The notes beneath the pieces are model-generated. The model worked only from the letters and a program-made list of their open reading frames with translations, ran no database searches and was not told the origin of the DNA. A stretch of 64,000 bases of DNA from Topomyia yanbarensis. Lineage: Eukaryota; Arthropoda; Insecta; Diptera; Culicidae. Below, piece after piece: positions 46,148 through 59,635 of this stretch (the first letter of the stretch is position 1; the number at the start of each line of letters is the position of its first letter). A program made the position numbers and the translations under genes. Where the stretch lies: NCBI RefSeq assembly GCF_030247195.1, contig NC_080671.1:103961845-104025844 (forward strand). Reading direction: 5' to 3'.

Positions 46148-46247
46148 CAATCTTTCTTGCGAATGATAGGATCGGAAATGGCTTAACATCTTTTAATTGA
46201 CACAGAACCATATTTCTGGAAATTTTGTATTTGTTATTGAAAATAAA

Positions 46248-47350
46248 TGTCTAGTGGAAAGGAAACCGTCTTTGATATTTGTTCATCTATATGGACTATA
46301 CTTTCTGTATTAGCACGATCGGAGGCGAAAAGAACCTATGATTAATAATGCTTCCTACGGGACGTTTTATTCAGCACTTCGTTTCTAGAGTTATGACCAC
46401 ATGTCCAATGAAGAGCTGGGGGTGTTGACCAGAAGAAACATCTATATGTTCTATAAGTAGTTTTGTATGTTTTGTTTTTATAATTTATCCTATTCACTAT
46501 TTGTTGTTGAAATTGCAACGTTACGGAAGTAATATGTAATACCTGTGGGGGTGTATGATAGTTCCAAATTAAGACAGCAAACCGGATCTTTTGTTACGGA
46601 ATGCTTCAACTGCAAACAGTGAAATTTTAATATTGGCATGTTTTCATGATTGGTTCAGTTACAATTATTTGGTGTTACCAGCTTAACAAATGGTAGGGTT
46701 GACTCAGTATCCGTGAATTTTGTCTGTAAGTCTGGATAAATTGTGCACATGTTTTTAGCTCTAAGTAAGAATTTTAGGTTAGGTTAGAATACTCACGGTA
46801 GTTTTAAGTAGTACACCCAAAACTCGGCCGTAATACCTTTACGGTAATAAGAAAAAAAGCTCTAATAGCAAGACGTTTCATGCTAAAACGGTCACAACAA
46901 AAAATTCCTCAAACGGCAATACCAACACATTCAAATCTTCTCTGCGTCGCACTCATGTTTCATCAATTCTTATTCAATAAATATTATTGCGTCGGATTGT
47001 CTGGAAGTGTGTAGTACTTCGATTGTCATTGTATTGCGCATCAAGTGAAGTGAACACTATGTGGACAAAAACGAGATTCGATTTTCTCTACACGACACAT
47101 TCCGTATTTGAAAATCGGCTCACACTCGGCTAGCTTCAAAGCACAGTCAGAAAAAAACGACTCGGAATAGTGGTGGGGTATTTCGGCTTCGGTTAAATTG
47201 AAATTTCTTTTCTATCACGGACGTTAACAGCAAGGTAGCGACTGCACAAAACATGAACAGTCCTTCCCGTCATGTACGGGAAGCAAGACCTATGGTTTGG
47301 ATCCACGTATCCGAACCGAGGGTCCGAATCCAGGGACGTCATCCAGACAC
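46248..47350. other. Intergenic, no gene recognised
   Basis: AT-rich DNA between paralogues 1 and 2 without clear repeats or coding frames. Confidence 0.4.
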
Positions 47351-47358
47351 ATTCCAGA

Positions 47359-47536
47359 CACTTGTTTAAATATTAACTAAATATGAAGGCTCTTAATTCC
47401 TGTACGAACAGCAAACCAACACAAATGTAGAAACACCTGTACAAATAATAAAAATGCACAATACACCACTGACCCAATCCAACGCAGATTCCAATGGGAC
47501 GCTATAAAATCTCAGTAACTCGCAACACAATCCGCA
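47359..47536 (+). promoter_or_regulatory. Promoter of peptide paralogue 2
   Basis: ATTCCAGACACTTGT then AAATATTA (47351-47373) parallels 45624-45647 of paralogue 1. TATAAAA is at 47503-47509. The start site by alignment is 47536 (GCACTC, a weakened initiator), again 33 bp from the TATA box. The following leader is homologous up to 47569. Confidence 0.65.
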
Positions 47537-47573
47537 CTCCCAATCTTCTATTGAATTCTGCAGTTTTGCTTAA

Positions 47574-48064
47574 GGCTCAAGTTACCTCAATGCTTGGTAG
47601 TATGCGTAAGAAAAATTGTGTTCAGCTTTGCCACCAGATTATCCATTTAAACCTTTTCAAAACTCTAAAAGAAGAATATCAGTCGATTTATTAGATCATC
47701 ACGATTCAATTCATGCAAAATACCTGCCGGAAAAACCATCGGCTTAGCTAAATGGTGCTTTTGAAAAAGTGGCTGTGATTTTTTATCACACTACCACACC
47801 GAGCAGGGGTACGCAACACAACTGCGCAATGAAAAAACCACAGCCACTTTTTCAAAAGCACCATTTAGCTAAGCCGATGGTTTTTCCGGCAGGTATTTTG
47901 CATGAATTGAATCGTGATGATCTAATAAATCGACTGATATTCTTATTTCCGAGTTTTGAAAAGGTTTAAATGGATAATCTGGTGGCAAAGCTGAACACAA
48001 TTTTTCTTATGCACACTACCAAGCGTTCAATTCTAACACATGCTTAAAAAAGGTAACTTGAACC
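47574..48064. mobile_element. 491-bp near-palindromic TTAA-flanked MITE in the leader of paralogue 2
   Basis: TTAA at 47570-47573 and 48065-48068 flanks ends GGCTCAAGTTACCT and AGGTAACTTGAACC. Arms of about 200 bp pair almost perfectly, with an uninterrupted stretch of roughly 100 bp ending at GTGGCTGTG near the centre; the left arm lacks about 22 bp present on the right. Removing it with one TTAA rejoins a leader homologous to that of paralogue 1 (TTCTGCAGTTT then AAAGCAACTACT). piggyBac-type mobility is inferred from the TTAA. Confidence 0.85.
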
Positions 48065-48093
48065 TTAAAGCAACTACTCAAACCTCAAACAAA

Positions 48094-48372
48094 ATGAAGC
48101 TCATTCTGGTCCTCGCGATGCTGATGGTCGTTACCTATGCTGCGGCTGACGAATCTCTGGAAGCTCAACTGCTAGCAATTCAGAAGTCCATCGACATCAA
48201 CCCGGAACTGGCCAACGGTTGGCTGAGCAAAGCCTTCAAATGGGTCAAGAACAACGCTGGAACTATCGGATCGATTGCTGGTGCAGTCTTGTAAGTTTAT
48301 CACTCTTATTCAGAGTGCCGGTGGATGATAATTTTCATACGCGTGTTTCTTTTTACATTTTACAGGGGTTGA
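48094..48372 (+). CDS. Secreted amphipathic peptide, paralogue 2 (2 exons)
   Basis: Coding join 48094-48290 and 48366-48372. An upstream in-frame ATG at 48040 is ignored because it lies in the MITE and the ATG at 48094 aligns with the other paralogues, just after TCAAACAAA. Donor TT|GTAAGT and acceptor TTTTACAG (48365) add G, GGT, TGA, so the protein ends ...AVL-Gly and is 67 residues. The signal peptide is residues 1-18. The mature part has IDINPELANGWLSKAFKWVK and a Gly/Ala/Ile tail. Only two residues differ from paralogue 3. AATAAA is at 48449-48454. The leader carries the 491-bp hairpin MITE, so the mRNA could be poorly translated, spliced around it or started downstream; this copy may be partly silenced although its coding sequence is intact. 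Confidence 0.85.
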
Positions 48373-48454
48373 CAATCTACATTGGGAGCATGATTTAGTT
48401 AAACTGGACACTGGACCACAATTTTGAAAAAATGTGCTTGCTATCGAAAATAAA

Positions 48455-49609
48455 TGTCTAGAAGAGAGAGATCCGTTTTTTTATGTTTATGAAATTTTGG
48501 ATAGCAAAATTGGATTTTTTATTACAAGCAATCGATTTTTTTTGCTTTATCTGAAAGCACAACTCCGTAGGAATATTTTTTTCCAAATTTTCATTGTGAT
48601 CCGAGCAAAGTTACAGCACTTCGAAGCGCGCTTCGTCTACCAAGTGCAGTGATAACTTGAAATTTTAAACTCGATTACCTCGAAATGTCGCTTCGCCACG
48701 AAATGTGCTACTTGAGTAGTGTTACGATCCTACTGACACTAAGAATCCTTCTTGATTGAGACTGTATGTTCAAGTCTCAATCAAGAAGGACAACTGAGGC
48801 TATAAGACCAGTGTCGTACCCTCTAAAGCACCAGAGCATGGCAAACCAAAAAGAATTTAATTAGATAACAGTAATTTTGACATTTTGTTCTTTCGGACAT
48901 TCTAACTTGAGCATTGAATTATTCGTGTCTAGAAAGTAAACAGACGTGGATTTTGACTCAAGTTCTGTCATCCATCCCGATGGATAATGTTTCCAGGTAT
49001 GAGGTTTTGCAATGACAATTCGGTTTGTTGTCTCTTGCTCATTATAAACATAAGCCCAGAATATTGATAAAATACAAATTTTAATTTTTTTCGTTTGTCG
49101 TTGTTTCGGGATAGTTTCCATTAATAGAATTGTCCAAAGTATCATTTAGTGTTTATTGACTATTTGGTTGGTTACCTCAAGTCATCAAATTGCATTCATT
49201 CAAATTCATTGCATACTAGATTTTTCAGCCATTTTTGAAGCAAAAATCTGGCTACGATCCTTTTATATATCAATGAAAATGGAACGTAGAGCTGAAAAGA
49301 TTCTATTATATGTTAGCTGCTGCTGCTTTTATACTTTTTAAGCCAAGTATATGCATAACGCCTCAAGCAGCGTTGCCATAGTTGCGGATTTTTCCGCAAT
49401 CCTGCGGATTTTCCGCAATTTGAAATAGAGTGGCGGATTTTTCTGCGGATTTTCTGAATTTGCAGATTTTTCATGAATGATACAAATGGTTGGCCTTAAT
49501 TTATGAATTTTAAATTACATGTTTATTCACAATACGTACATTATATTATTTTAATAAATTAAATTATGCAAAAATTGGCGTGCAGGGATGTAACCTACTT
49601 TTACTTATA
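48455..49609. other. Intergenic; short hairpin and a GCGGATTTTTC repeat
   Basis: 48746-48790 is a hairpin with perfect 18-bp arms (TCCTTCTTGATTGAGACT) and a 9-nt loop. 49365-49480 has direct repeats of TGCGGATTTTTC/GCGGATTTTC. A 94-codon minus-strand frame (49145-48861) is unrecognised. No gene is called. Confidence 0.45.
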
Positions 49610-50575
49610 GGGGCACATGAGGAGATCTGACCAAGTTTTCAGCTAAACCTGCGTAACTCTCTAAAAAAGAAAACTCATTGAGATATGATGCATAAAGGTG
49701 ATGTGTGTGTTCATGATTTTTTGCAGAAATTTTAAATTATTTTTGCAAAAGTTATAAAAGTTTTTCTGTAAACTTTTTTTTCTGGTTAACTGCAGGGAGA
49801 CTTGACCAAGGCCTGGGGAGACTTGACCAAGAAAATATTGAAAAATCAGGACAAATAGACATAAAACATACTGTAAACCTCTTTCCATATTGTCCAGATC
49901 CTTATGTAGCAGTAAAAAATATAGAAGGGTTGCGTTTCATAAATTTCGATTCTTAAATGTATTTCCTTTTAACGATTATCTGTACTGCTTACATTGCATG
50001 TTCACTCGTTACGAAATTATTCATATTACTGTTAACTTTGATTACTAATACTAAAAGATATATACTGATATTTTAGGTGGCATTTTTGTGTGATGTGATT
50101 AACATTAACAGTAGGTACCACAGTATAGTACATATCAGGAATTTGGTATCTTTCTTCAGCTTATTGTCATTTGGTTAAGTCTCTCTATAAAATATTGGTC
50201 AAGTCTTCCCAACATTGGTTCTTACGTTCGATGTCGTGCAAATTTTAGTAATTATAATTCCAATGTTCCAATTAATGTAAAATCGTTTCGCTATTTCATA
50301 AGTAATAAGATGTGATATAAGCACTTCGAAAGTAATTATTAGTCGAATGGATATGTCCGTACAAAGTTTGATAAAAAATTAAATCATTTAACTTAAATTT
50401 ATTAGTTACGGAATATTTTCTATAAGAAAAGGATTTTTCATTCCAAGATTTTAAAATTACCTTTTAAAATTGCCAAGCATAAAAATATTTTTGAAATTTT
50501 TTTAAAAGCCTAATAGAATACGTCATAGCCAATAATAGAAGTCTGTGCTCCTTGCACGACTACTCTATGTTCCCC
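49610..50575. mobile_element. TA-flanked MITE with GGGGxACAT ends
   Basis: TA at 49608-49609 and 50576-50577 flanks GGGGCACATGAGGAG and CTACTCTATGTTCCCC. GGGGAGACTTGACCAAG motifs recur inside (49795-49830) and inverted near 50210. Its general plan resembles 60963-61918. It is non-coding. Confidence 0.55.
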
Positions 50576-50789
50576 TACTCACTTAACTCAGCGAGAAAAT
50601 TTCCGGAACGAGTAAACAATTGATTTCGAAACGGCAAACTAAATTTCAGCGAAACAGTTTCTAAGTTTCAGCAACCATTGATATCTAAAAAAAAACATTA
50701 AGTGTTGAAGTTCGACGAAAAATACTATAAACTTCTTCAATCCCGCTTTTCTTGTTGTTTCAATTATTCGCTAAGTATTATTTTAAATT

Positions 50790-51649
50790 TATAAGCATTC
50801 AAACTTAAAAACGCTACAAGTTTTAAAGCTCTTAAGATTTCAAAGTCTATAACTTTGAAAGTATAATGCTTCAAAATAAAATTTATGAATAATTAATTTT
50901 TTTGTTTTGAATTTATGATTATTTTTCTTTTTGATTTTAAATTGATTAAATTTCAAAATTCTTGGTTTCTTAAATTTTTATATATCCGATTTTTAAATTT
51001 CGAGAAGAAATTGAACTTTAAAATCTTTAAATTTTAAAGTTTTAAACCTTATGTTTTTAAACTTTTTAACTCCCAAATTCTGATATAATTTTTATATCAT
51101 GAAATTTTTAATTAACAAATCTTCAAATTTTAAAATTTAACTGTTAAACTGTTGTTGTTTAAACTTTTAACTGTTCAACTTTTTGAAAAAAAAAACTTTT
51201 TGAATTGACAAATATATTTATTTTTAAATTTTCAATTTTTTTTAACCATTATAGTTTTAGATTTTTACGCATTTAAATTTTTAAAATAGAAAAATCAGGA
51301 TTTCAAATTAAATGTTCAGGCCTGTAAATTTTTAAATTTCCAATAAAACCTACCAAAAAATTTAATATCTGAATTGTTTATTAGATTTTTATATCTTCAA
51401 ATTTTTAAATTCTTTGATTCCAGATTTTGAAATTTTAATAATTTTTTAAAATTTCTATATTTTTCAATTTTCAATTTTTCATACCTTTAAACTTATAAAC
51501 TTTTGAATTTTGAAATGATTTTCTTTTTGAAGTTTTAAATATTTTTTTTTTTAATTTCATAGTTTTTAGATTTTTAAAGTATTTGATTTCTAAAATTTTA
51601 AATCAATAAACTTGAAATTTTGAGGTATTTTGATTTTTAAATTCATGAG
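50790..51649. repeat. AT-only degenerate array (TTTTTAAATTTTTAAA)
   Basis: About 860 bp consist almost wholly of A and T in short alternating A and T runs (AAATTTTTAAATTTTAAAGT). It contains no coding sequence and is the insertion site of the next element. Confidence 0.65.
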
Positions 51650-51657
51650 TTCCTGAG

Positions 51658-52871
51658 TAGGCTGTCCCAAAAAAAAATCGATGTTCGAAAAGTCATGGTG
51701 CTCAAACCTATAATGAAAGATAAGCAGTTTTTTACAAAAAGTCCTTATATTAATTATAGAACCTCTTAATCATGGCGAAAAAAATATTTTTTTGGTGAAG
51801 AAAATCCACACAAAACGAATGTCAATAAATTTTTTTTAAATAAACCAAAGACATGTTTTGGAAAGTACTGTTCATTGCAAAAATTTTCGTGAACAAATCT
51901 TGTGAAAATTCGGTCAAGGGGCTGAGATATATCATTTTTAGTAAATGCTTTCAAACCATAAAACTTTGCTACATTTTTTGAATTGTTCAATATCTCAACC
52001 GTAACTTGACCAGTGTAGGTATATTGGGTGTCAAATAAAAAGGATTTTTCTCAATCTTACAAACACTTTTTGACTGTTTTATTACAAGACTTAGCATACA
52101 TTCACATTAATAAATAAATCTAATCAATCGTGAATGTTACATAGGTTATAGCATCATTGGTGTTATCACTTCTTATTCGAAAAAGTTGTTGATCATGCAC
52201 AATCCCATAAATCTCTCAATAGCTACCTTAGAATAAGATAGCAGATTCCACATGTGAAAATGCTTTGTAAGATTGAGAAAAATCCTTTTTATTTGACACC
52301 CAATATACCTACACTGGTCAAGTTACGGTTGAGATATTGAACAATTCAAAAAATGTAGCAAAGCTTCATGGTTTGAAAGCATTTACTAAAAATGCTCTAT
52401 CTCAGCCCCTCAACCGAATTTTCACAACATTTGTTCACGAAAATTTTTGCAATGAACAGTACTTTCCAAAACATGCCTTTGGCTTATTAAAAAAAAATTA
52501 TTGATATTCGTTTTGTGTGGATTTTCTTCAAAATTAACCAAAAAAATATTTTTTTCGCCATGATTAAGAGGTTCTATAATTAATATAAGGACTTTTTGTA
52601 AAAAACTTTTAAATGGGATTTATTCTCTGAGGTCCACAGAAAAATGAAAATATATATTAAAAATAATTGGGCTTTGAAAAAGTTGCGAAAAGCACTTATA
52701 TACGACATTATTGCTCAAAAATGATTATTTTCATAAATCGCATTAGCGGAACCTCTAGATGATTTTTTAGAAACTTGATTTGTTCTACAAAAGTGCTTAA
52801 AATGTGCTTATCTTTCATTATAGGGTTGAGCACCATGACTTTGCGAACATCGATTTTTTTGGGACAGCCTA
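51658..52871. mobile_element. hAT-like palindromic MITE with perfect 8-bp duplication
   Basis: TTCCTGAG at 51650-51657 and 52872-52879 flanks ends TAGGCTGTCCCAAA and TTTGGGACAGCCTA. Arms of about 390-600 bp pair closely (for example AACATGTTTTGG... opposite CCAAAACATGCC). Only a short spacer is unpaired (about 52080-52250). It is non-coding. The 8-bp duplication and TAGG..GTCCC ends favour hAT and link it to 59636-62366. Confidence 0.85.
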
Positions 52872-53084
52872 TTCCTGAGTTAGATTTTTTTTTCGATTAT
52901 AGACGTTTCAGCCTTAGGATTATTTGCCTCCTTTTTCAGGATAGAAAAATCTCCTTTGAAAACTCTCCAACTCTATGTGCGAGATTGATAATTGAACCCA
53001 AGTGAGCTGCGAACGAGGCAAACGATTTATTAACTACGCTATGCCCGCCCCTTTGAATTTGATTGACGCATCCTTAAATAATTG

Positions 53085-53980
53085 TGTTTTACCATTCTCA
53101 TATAGAAAGGTTATGCAATCACTCTAAAAATCGTCAACCTAATCCCGGCCCGGGGAGCCGGGAGTCATATACCATTCGACTCAGCTCGTCGACATCGGAA
53201 AATGTCTGTGTGTATGTGGAAAAAAAATATCACCTCTGTTTATCAGAGATGGCTGGACCGATTTGCACAAACCTGGTCTCAAATAAAAGGTACAACCTTC
53301 TCATTGGCTACTATTGATTTATTTTTTTTGTTGATTGGACTTCTGGTTCCGGAATTACGGTTTGAAGAGTGCGACAACTCAGCAAACTCCCATATAAAAT
53401 AAAATAAAAAATTCTCGAAGGGGGGAGTAGGGGAAAATTTCCAAATCGAATTCGTATTTTTGATGCCAAATGTCTTTAAAATGCATAAAACGTCGAGATT
53501 TGAAGCAGGCTCGAAAAATTTTTTTTTGGCCAAAAATTGACTTTTTTGGACTTTGGCACCTTTTTGCCTTTCTCATATAGAAAGGTTATGCAATCACTCT
53601 AAAAATCGTCAACCAGGAGGGCCGCGATTTTTTTTTTGACTTTTTTAGGCGTAGGTAAGAGTATCCAGTGAGGGGTTGCTACTATAAAATTGAAACTAGT
53701 TTAAAATTTGTAACAAGTTAACAAGACCTTGCCGAAGGTCCGGACCCCCCGGATCCTCTTCCTTGATCCGCCGCTGGTTTTAAGCGATGTTTCAGTGTCG
53801 CCACATAGCATCTCAAGATCGTGGCTGTCGGTCCATTGTATGTATGTGCAAATCGTACTGAATATGTAATATACATTTCCACCGTTGTACTGAACATATC
53901 CAGCCATGGAATCGTAGCTTGGACAAATGACAAAGGCACAATTGCACCACTAGGTGGATTAAAACAGGTTTTTGTTATTT
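53085..53980 (-). repeat. Inverted copies of the AAACCTGTTTTAATCCAC repeat family
   Basis: TATAGAAAGGTTATGCAATC begins two adjacent blocks (53103 and 53577). The first carries CAGAGATGGCTGGACCGATT and the second ends TAGGTGGATTAAAACAGGTT at about 53970. Both match 16613-17795 and 23511-24260 in reverse orientation. Confidence 0.65.
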
Positions 53981-55002
53981 TTTCAGTACATGTTTTTTAA
54001 AAACTTTCGATGCTTTTATTTTTTAATTTTTTTATTTTTGGAATTTATTAGGTTTTTAATTGTGATTTTTCGATCATTTAATTTTCTATTTAATTGCTCT
54101 AGTATCAAAATATTACAATTTCCAGAGAAAATCAGAGATTAATAAACTGAACGCTATTGCAAAATTTGGGTCGAATCGGCGAAGTCCAATAGTCAGTGCT
54201 ACGAACATGAGTTCAAATATGGGTGCGTCCGTTACTTTTTCCAATAATCATGAAATCGACCATGACTTTTATTCACTCACATAACTATCTGATGGCATGG
54301 TTGGATTGATAAAGTGTTGGTTAGTAATCTGCCCGCAAGGGCTCGTTTTTCAACGCCAACTTTTTTGTGAGTAGACGTCCAACCAGTTCCACGTCGAGGA
54401 ACGCCACGGTGAACACAATAACTCTTGATAAAATTGTCTGACACAGAAAATTAAATAGGATTTGTAAAGCTTAAACTTGTAGTTACTCGATGAACCTAAA
54501 AAATTGAAACAGTTCGAGTTTCGGAAAATGGTTTCATGAAAACCGAAAAATGTCATATTTTACTGTAAAATTTGTTCAATTTTCTTCAAAATAATAGGGA
54601 GAAGTTTTTTTTCAGTTTTATGTGTTTCACCGACAGGCTACACATATTGTGCATTCTTATTAAAAAATCAATTCGATTCGTTGATTAGTTTTTGAGTTAT
54701 TGTGTTCGCCAATTTGAAATAGAAGTAGTTTAGAGTGTACTGTTAACACTGTTTTTTATCGCTATCAGATTTTTTTTTCCGCTAGGTTGAAATCTGCATG
54801 TGTTATAGCAAATACGCGCGAGGAATGCAAGGCTGTTTAAAACAAAAGAAGTTCAGCGTGGTCACGCGAGATTATGGGAAACTATTCTAGAGGTTCAACA
54901 ATACTAACAATTAAGCGGATAAATAGAAGTCGATTTTTTTGCCTTTTTGTCGCACAGTGTTAAAACAAATGAAAAAAAAAACAGTTTTCTCTCCGGTAGT
55001 TA
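53981..55002. other. No gene recognised
   Basis: T-rich DNA followed by unique-looking sequence. No frame or repeat can be supported. Confidence 0.35.
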
Positions 55003-55105
55003 TTTATTTGCGGTGACAAACAGATTTTTTAGGAATGTTCTGTGTGCAGCATTCAAATAAATGACGATTAGCCATCTCCAATCCAAGTATTCCCAAGAAA
55101 GCTGG

Positions 55106-55383
55106 TTAACCTCTGTGAATTATAAAAAAGAAACACGTGTATGTTCTCAACATCCGGCACACCGAATAAGAGTAATATAATCTTACAAAACTGCACCAGC
55201 AATCGATCCGATAGTTCCAGCATTGTTTTTCACCCATTTGAAAGCTTTGCTCAGCCAACCGTTGGCCAGTTCCGGGTTAATGTCGATGGACTTCTGAATT
55301 GCTAGCAGTTGCTCTTCCAGAGATTCATCGGCAGCAGCGTAGGCAACGACCATCAGCATCGCGAGCACCAGAATGAGCTTCAT
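55106..55383 (-). CDS. Secreted amphipathic peptide, paralogue 3 (2 exons)
   Basis: Coding complement of join 55106-55112 and 55187-55383. Donor TT|GTAAGA and acceptor TTCACAG (intron 55186-55113, 74 bp) add A, GGT, TAA: the split Leu codon is TTA here instead of TTG, yet the protein still ends ...AVL-Gly, 67 residues. The signal peptide is residues 1-18 (MKLILVLAMLMVVAYAAA). The mature sequence is identical to paralogue 2 except Glu for Ala at residue 24. AATAAA is on the minus strand at 55008-55003. The leader is compact (55433-55384) and free of insertions. It lies inverted, 6.7 kb from paralogue 2. Retention of the spliced Gly despite nucleotide change argues that the residue matters. Role as for paralogue 1. 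Confidence 0.85.
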
Positions 55384-55432
55384 TTTGTTTGGATTTTAGG
55401 CACAACTATACTCAGAAGAATAGAATTGAAAG

Positions 55433-55591
55433 TGAAGATTCTGCTGCGAGACACCGAGATTATATAGTGTTCCGTTAAGATTTTCGTTGATTTGGTTAAG
55501 TGTTGAAGACACACGTTCTCATCGTTTGCACAGATGGTGTTGATTTCGTGACGTACATGAAAAAATTCAGAACCTAAAATTTGGACAAGTG
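55433..55591 (-). promoter_or_regulatory. Promoter of peptide paralogue 3
   Basis: On the minus strand: CACTTGTCCAAAT (55591 down), CTGAATTTTT near 55568, CTGTGCAAACGA (55533-55522), TATATAA (first T 55466) and initiator TCTTCACTTTC with start at 55433, 33 bp from the TATA box. This repeats the paralogue 1 layout. Confidence 0.7.
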
Positions 55592-59455
<3,864 letters not shown>

Positions 59456-59592
59456 CACCGTGAAATTCCACTTGAAATTCAATAAGAATTCCGCATGAAA
59501 TTCCAAGTGAAATAAATACCTAAAATTCTACTTGAAATTCCACGTGAAAACCAACGCTAAATTCAACGTAAAATTTCATGCAAAAATAGCAT
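59456..59592. repeat. Small block of the AAATTCCACGTGAAA minisatellite
   Basis: Six or seven units of the type GAAATTCCACTTGAAATTCC, ending AACGTAAAATTTCATGCAAA. The same ending opens the large array at 62627. Confidence 0.75.
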
Positions 59593-59635
59593 AGCATAGC
59601 ATATACGATTGCACGAATCGTGGGTGGGTGTACAA

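Noticed and set aside
48040..48093. Upstream in-frame ATG for peptide paralogue 2
   Set aside because: It lies in the inserted MITE; the homologous start in all paralogues is the ATG followed by AAGCTC/AAGTTC, which begins the signal peptide.
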